Below are positions 60,605 through 64,000 of a stretch of 64,000 bases of DNA, piece by piece. Every line of letters starts with the position of its first letter. Position 1 is the stretch's first letter. Where the stretch lies: positions 62,001 through 126,000 of the forward strand of contig NZ_JAYKGK010000007.1 of NCBI RefSeq assembly GCF_036860675.1. The letters are read 5' to 3'. The notes below the pieces were generated by a model. The model saw nothing but the letters and a program-made list of their open reading frames with translations, had not been told where the DNA came from and searched no databases. Source of the stretch: Rosettibacter primus. GTDB lineage: Bacteria > Bacteroidota > Ignavibacteria > Ignavibacteriales > Melioribacteraceae. Made by a program: the position numbers and the translations under genes.

Positions 60605-62653
60605 TTGTTTGTAATAGATAAAGAAAATATAATCGAATCTTCTATACTGACTTTACAAAATAAACGTAAAGAATTAGATAAGTACTATTCAACAAAGAAG
60701 CTTGGTTCGTTTGTAGAAAATGGTAAAACATTTTTTAGACTTTTTGCACCGTCTGCAATTCAGGTGAGATTATGCATCTTTGAAAATCCAGAAGATAAAA
60801 TTCATAAAGAATATTTCATGTCTAAAGATAACGATGGGGTCTGGGAAATTGAAATTGATTCAGAACTTAATAATAAATTTTATGGATATAAAGTTTATCA
60901 TGAAGGAGAAGATTTAGCAAATTCTTACAAACCAATTTGCATTGACCCATATTCAAAAGCAGTTGCAACTTTTACATCATACTTTAATCCTCGAATTTCG
61001 ATAATTGTTAAAGAAGAACCTTATGATTGGGAAGGAACTACATGGCAAAAAATTGATTGGAAAGATTTAATTATTTATGAAATGCATATTCGAGATATGA
61101 CAGCTCACAAATCTTCGGGTGCAAAAAAATCAGGGACATATTCTGGATTAATTGAAAAAGGGATTAAAGGTGGTATTGACTACATTAAGTCACTTGGCGT
61201 CAATGCAGTTGAAATTATGCCTGTTCAGGAATTTGGTTATTGTGAGGCTCCATTTGGAAGACTGAAAGGAAATCTTTTAAACTCATGGAATCCTTATGAA
61301 AGAAATTATTGGGGTTATATGACAGCTGCATTCTTTGCTCCAGCTGCATATTATTCCGAAACCAAATTCAGATGGAATAAGTGGATTGGAAAAAGTGGAA
61401 AGCAGATAAATGAATTTAAAAATGTTGTCAAAGCTTTTCATAAAAATGGAATTGCTGTAATAATGGACGTAGTTTATAATCATCTTTCTGAATATGAACT
61501 TGGCAACTTAAAACAAATTGACAAAGAATATTACTTTCGACTCGATGAAAGTGGAAATTATATTTCTCATAGCGGCTGCGGAAATGATTTAAAAACAGAA
61601 AGACCCATGCTAAGAAGATTAATTCTTGATAGCATTTTATTCTGGATGAAAGAATATCATATTGACGGATTTCGTTTTGATTTAGGCACCTTGATTGATT
61701 GGGAAACAATTGAAATGATTAATCGTGAAGCAAGAAAAATTAATCCTGATGTTATATTAATTTCGGAAGCATGGGGTGGTGGATATAATCCGAAAGGATT
61801 TTCAGAAAAAAATTTTGCAGCATGGAATGACCAGATAAGAAATGGAATTAAAGGGGAAAATCCATTTTATGGATTAGGTTGGATTTTTGGTAAATGGTAT
61901 GGCAATAATTCCCGGCAAAGAATAAAGAGTTATGTTAATGGAACATTAGTAAAAGATGAACATGGTATTTTTTATAAAAAAGAACATTCAGTAAATTATC
62001 TAGAATCTCATGATGGTTATACACTTGGAGATTTTATAAGAATAGCAGACAATAAATTCCCTCCCGATAAAGTTATTAACAATGTAAATAAATTTGTAAA
62101 ACTAACCCCCCGACAAATGAAGTTAAATAAACTTGCAGCTTTATTTCTCTTTACCTCTCAAGGAATTGTTATGATTCATGAGGGACAGGAATTTGCTCGC
62201 ACAAAAATTATCTCATCTAAGACCAAATATAATGATTCACATAAAGGTCAAATTGATTACAATTCTTATAACAAAGATAATGCAACCAACTATTTGAATT
62301 ATCATCATCGAGATATTAACATAGAATTATTTAATTACTACAAAGGACTGATAAAACTAAGAAATACTTATTCAGCTTTTAGGAGAGCTGATTATAATGA
62401 CATATCATTTTATGACCATTATGAAAGTGAATTTGGCTTTTGTTACTTATTAAAAAGTGAAGATGATATCTTTATGGTGCTTTTTAATGCAGAACAGGAT
62501 AAGAATCTTGAATTTCCTCTCCCTAATGGTGCCTGGGAAGTTCTTGTTGATAAAGAGTCTGCAGGTATAAAACCCCTATATAAAATTTCTAAGAAAATAA
62601 TTTTAGAACCAATAACTGGTGCAGTTTTAAAACAAATAAAAACTCATTTCTAA
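60605..62653 (+). CDS. GH13 debranching-type enzyme (isoamylase/pullulanase-like)
   Basis: A 682-residue cytoplasmic alpha-amylase-superfamily enzyme. An N-terminal CBM48-like domain (~35-135: FFRLFAPSAIQVRLCIF, VWEIEIDSELNNKFYGYKV) precedes the barrel. Visible barrel motifs are YEMHIRDMTAHKSSG, MDVVYNHLSEYE, DGFRFDLGTL with nucleophile Asp359, LISEAW with acid Glu388, and ESHDGYTL. The layout fits type I pullulanase/isoamylase enzymes that cut alpha-1,6 bonds in glycogen or alpha-glucans. The TTG start at 60605 follows AAAGGTGA with good spacing and no ATG is better placed. Confidence 0.87.
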   Translation: MFVIDKENIIESSILTLQNKRKELDKYYSTKKLGSFVENGKTFFRLFAPSAIQVRLCIFENPEDKIHKEYFMSKDNDGVWEIEIDSELNNKFYGYKVYHEGEDLANSYKPICIDPYSKAVATFTSYFNPRISIIVKEEPYDWEGTTWQKIDWKDLIIYEMHIRDMTAHKSSGAKKSGTYSGLIEKGIKGGIDYIKSLGVNAVEIMPVQEFGYCEAPFGRLKGNLLNSWNPYERNYWGYMTAAFFAPAAYYSETKFRWNKWIGKSGKQINEFKNVVKAFHKNGIAVIMDVVYNHLSEYELGNLKQIDKEYYFRLDESGNYISHSGCGNDLKTERPMLRRLILDSILFWMKEYHIDGFRFDLGTLIDWETIEMINREARKINPDVILISEAWGGGYNPKGFSEKNFAAWNDQIRNGIKGENPFYGLGWIFGKWYGNNSRQRIKSYVNGTLVKDEHGIFYKKEHSVNYLESHDGYTLGDFIRIADNKFPPDKVINNVNKFVKLTPRQMKLNKLAALFLFTSQGIVMIHEGQEFARTKIISSKTKYNDSHKGQIDYNSYNKDNATNYLNYHHRDINIELFNYYKGLIKLRNTYSAFRRADYNDISFYDHYESEFGFCYLLKSEDDIFMVLFNAEQDKNLEFPLPNGAWEVLVDKESAGIKPLYKISKKIILEPITGAVLKQIKTHF

Positions 62654-62660
62654 ACTACAC

Positions 62661-62733
62661 TTGAATTAAAAATTGTTTTGTGAAATTAAATAACCCACTA
62701 ATAATTCACGATTGTTATTTAATTTAAATTCAA
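62661..62733 (+). repeat. AT-rich inverted repeat after the GH13 gene
   Basis: AAATTAAATAAC (62683-62694) and GTTATTTAATTT (62714-62725) are exact 12-base inverted copies, flanked by TTGAATT/AATTCAA (62661-62667 and 62727-62733). With almost no G/C pairs and no T-tract it is a weak terminator candidate at best. Confidence 0.4.
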
Positions 62734-62878
62734 GCATTCATTCCTGATTTAATATACTTTTTTGTAAATTTGCAGAAAAATTATAGTAATTTCTGTTTTA
62801 CGTTTATAAAATACTGTTTATTGAAGTGTTTAATAAGACAAAAATATTCTTTGCTCTATAAAGTCTAAAAGGTGGATA

Positions 62879-64000
62879 ATGAAAATATTTGATGAGTACA
62901 ATACTTCAGAACAGATTTTTGAAAAGACATTGCTGGTCAAATCAAAATTTGAAGAAGCTTTTGGAGATTCCAGCAACTCTGCCATAACAGTTACACCAGT
63001 AAGTATGATTCTTCTTGGAGACCACACTCATTACAATGATGGTATATTGTTATCAACAGCACTGAATAAATATACTATTGTTGTTTTAAGAAAAAGGAAA
63101 GATAATTATGTAAATATTATTAATTTAGAAAATGACAGAAAGATTGAATTTGCTCTTAATAATATTCCTGATGAACAAAATATAGATTTTAAATATCATG
63201 TTGGATTAATAAAAATTTTTAAGAAGGATAATCTGATTCAAAATGGGTTTGATTGTGTTTATTCATCAGAAGTGCCTGAATGCATGGGAATAGGGAAATA
63301 TGCTTCACTTCAGACTGGATTTGTATCTGCATTAAAAAAAGCTTTGCGATTAAAGCTGAGCATTGACGAATTGGTGAATTTAGTTTATCAGAATGATTTA
63401 AATATTATTGGCAAGATTTCTAACAAAACCCATTATTACACTTCCCTGTTATCAAAAAAGAATAAATTCTTTTTTTACGATTTACGTTCAAAGGAATACA
63501 ATACAATTCCTGTTAAAAATAACTTTGAAGTCGTTGTAATTGATACAGGTGAAAGAATATATGAGTCGTTAAAGATTTGCAATGAAAGAATAGAAGAATG
63601 TGAAGTTGGTGTAAAAGGGTTAAGACTTTATATATGGGGAATTAAAAATCTGCGTGATGTTGGATTAGATTTTTTAATTAAACATTATCATATGCTTCCA
63701 AGAAAAATTTTTAATCGTGTTCTTTACAATGTAAAAGAAAGAGAACGAGTTGAAAAAGCAGTTGCCAGTCTTAAAGAAAATTCATTTGATGAATTCGGAA
63801 AATGTATTGTAGAATCTCACTGGAGTATGTCTAAAGATTATGAACTGAGCTGCGATTACTGCGATTATATTGTTTCAAAAGCAACAGAAAATGAATGTGT
63901 AATTGGTTCTAAAATTATAAGTTGTAATTCTCTGCGTAGCACCTATCATATTGTCAAAAAAGATTGTTCTGAAAATTTTATAAATTATATACAATATTTA
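62879..64000 (+). CDS. Galactokinase-like protein lacking catalytic residues (cut by window end)
   Basis: 374 codons are visible; the gene continues past the window. The GHMP galactokinase framework is clear: GDHTHYNDG (47-55) for GEHTDYNGG, NFEVVVIDTGERIYESL plus CNERIEECE (the YNERRxECE block), and FGKCIVESHWSMSKDYELSC (307-326) for the FGxLMxESHxSL region. But the key residues are altered: the APGR arginine is Ser42, the GEHTD aspartate is His51, the catalytic aspartate of GIMDQ is His185, the ATP loop GLSSSA is MGIGKYAS (136-143), and the GGGFGG motif is IISCNSLRST. It is thus predicted not to be a kinase. A good AAAGGTGG site precedes ATG 62879. A regulatory or sugar-sensing role is speculation. 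Confidence 0.82.
   Translation, partial: MKIFDEYNTSEQIFEKTLLVKSKFEEAFGDSSNSAITVTPVSMILLGDHTHYNDGILLSTALNKYTIVVLRKRKDNYVNIINLENDRKIEFALNNIPDEQNIDFKYHVGLIKIFKKDNLIQNGFDCVYSSEVPECMGIGKYASLQTGFVSALKKALRLKLSIDELVNLVYQNDLNIIGKISNKTHYYTSLLSKKNKFFFYDLRSKEYNTIPVKNNFEVVVIDTGERIYESLKICNERIEECEVGVKGLRLYIWGIKNLRDVGLDFLIKHYHMLPRKIFNRVLYNVKERERVEKAVASLKENSFDEFGKCIVESHWSMSKDYELSCDYCDYIVSKATENECVIGSKIISCNSLRSTYHIVKKDCSENFINYIQYL

Noticed and set aside
61428..61709. 93-codon minus-strand frame inside the GH13 gene
   Set aside because: Antisense to conserved catalytic-barrel motifs; no supporting start signal.

Overview
The window is AT-rich and gene-dense and fits a member of the Ignavibacteria (Ignavibacterium/Melioribacter-like lineage of the Bacteroidota/Chlorobi group). 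The clues are C-terminal type IX secretion sorting domains with a YPNPFNP-type motif on secreted enzymes, a PorV/PorQ-family protein, a two-component sensor with 14 propeller repeats, a carboxypeptidase-regulatory-domain TonB receptor, TrpB2 and a complete run of menaquinone genes. The assignment is inferred from gene content, not from a marker gene.

Layout. 1-7104 (+): menaquinone operon menF(partial)-D-H-B-A-C-E, mostly with overlapping ends. 7126-24795 (-): a type IV pilus/type II secretion-like assembly cluster (pilin-like pair, PilC, PilB, PilT, PilM-PilN fusion, PilO/PilP-like protein, short secretin), with a two-component system at each end. 25035-31197 (+): arginine operon argC-J-B-R-G-H behind a promoter overlaid with candidate ArgR boxes. 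31201-31271: an inverted-repeat element. 31294-32828 (-): trpB2 preceded by a complete trp attenuator, with a 21-residue leader peptide carrying Trp-Trp-Trp and alternative 1:2, 2:3 and 3:4 hairpins. 32997-34998 (+): an amino-methyltransferase and an MvaI/BcnI-type endonuclease gene broken by one in-frame TGA. 35255-46244 (+): a plant-polysaccharide locus with TonB receptor, beta-helix protein, CE15 glucuronoyl esterase, SurA-like isomerase and GH9 glucanase. 46304-54574: mixed genes (membrane protein with spermidine-synthase-like domain, AlkD-like protein, CotH protein, GH16 lipoprotein, metallo-hydrolase, TPM protein, phosphoglycerate mutase). 54695-62653: PorV-like protein, then a GH130/GPH symporter/SSS symporter operon (-) and a GH13 debranching-type enzyme (+). 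62879-64000 (+): a galactokinase homologue, cut by the window end, that has lost its catalytic and ATP-binding residues.

How it fits together. The organism probably respires with menaquinone, moves or adheres with a type IV pilus-like machine, makes its own arginine and tryptophan under feedback control, and degrades cellulose, xylan, beta-glucan and mannan with secreted enzymes, importing sugars through cation symporters. The items most worth following up are the trp attenuator with its apparently leaderless leader peptide, the nonsense-split endonuclease, the pseudo-galactokinase and the atypical pilin pair. No rRNA, tRNA, CRISPR array or transposase was seen.
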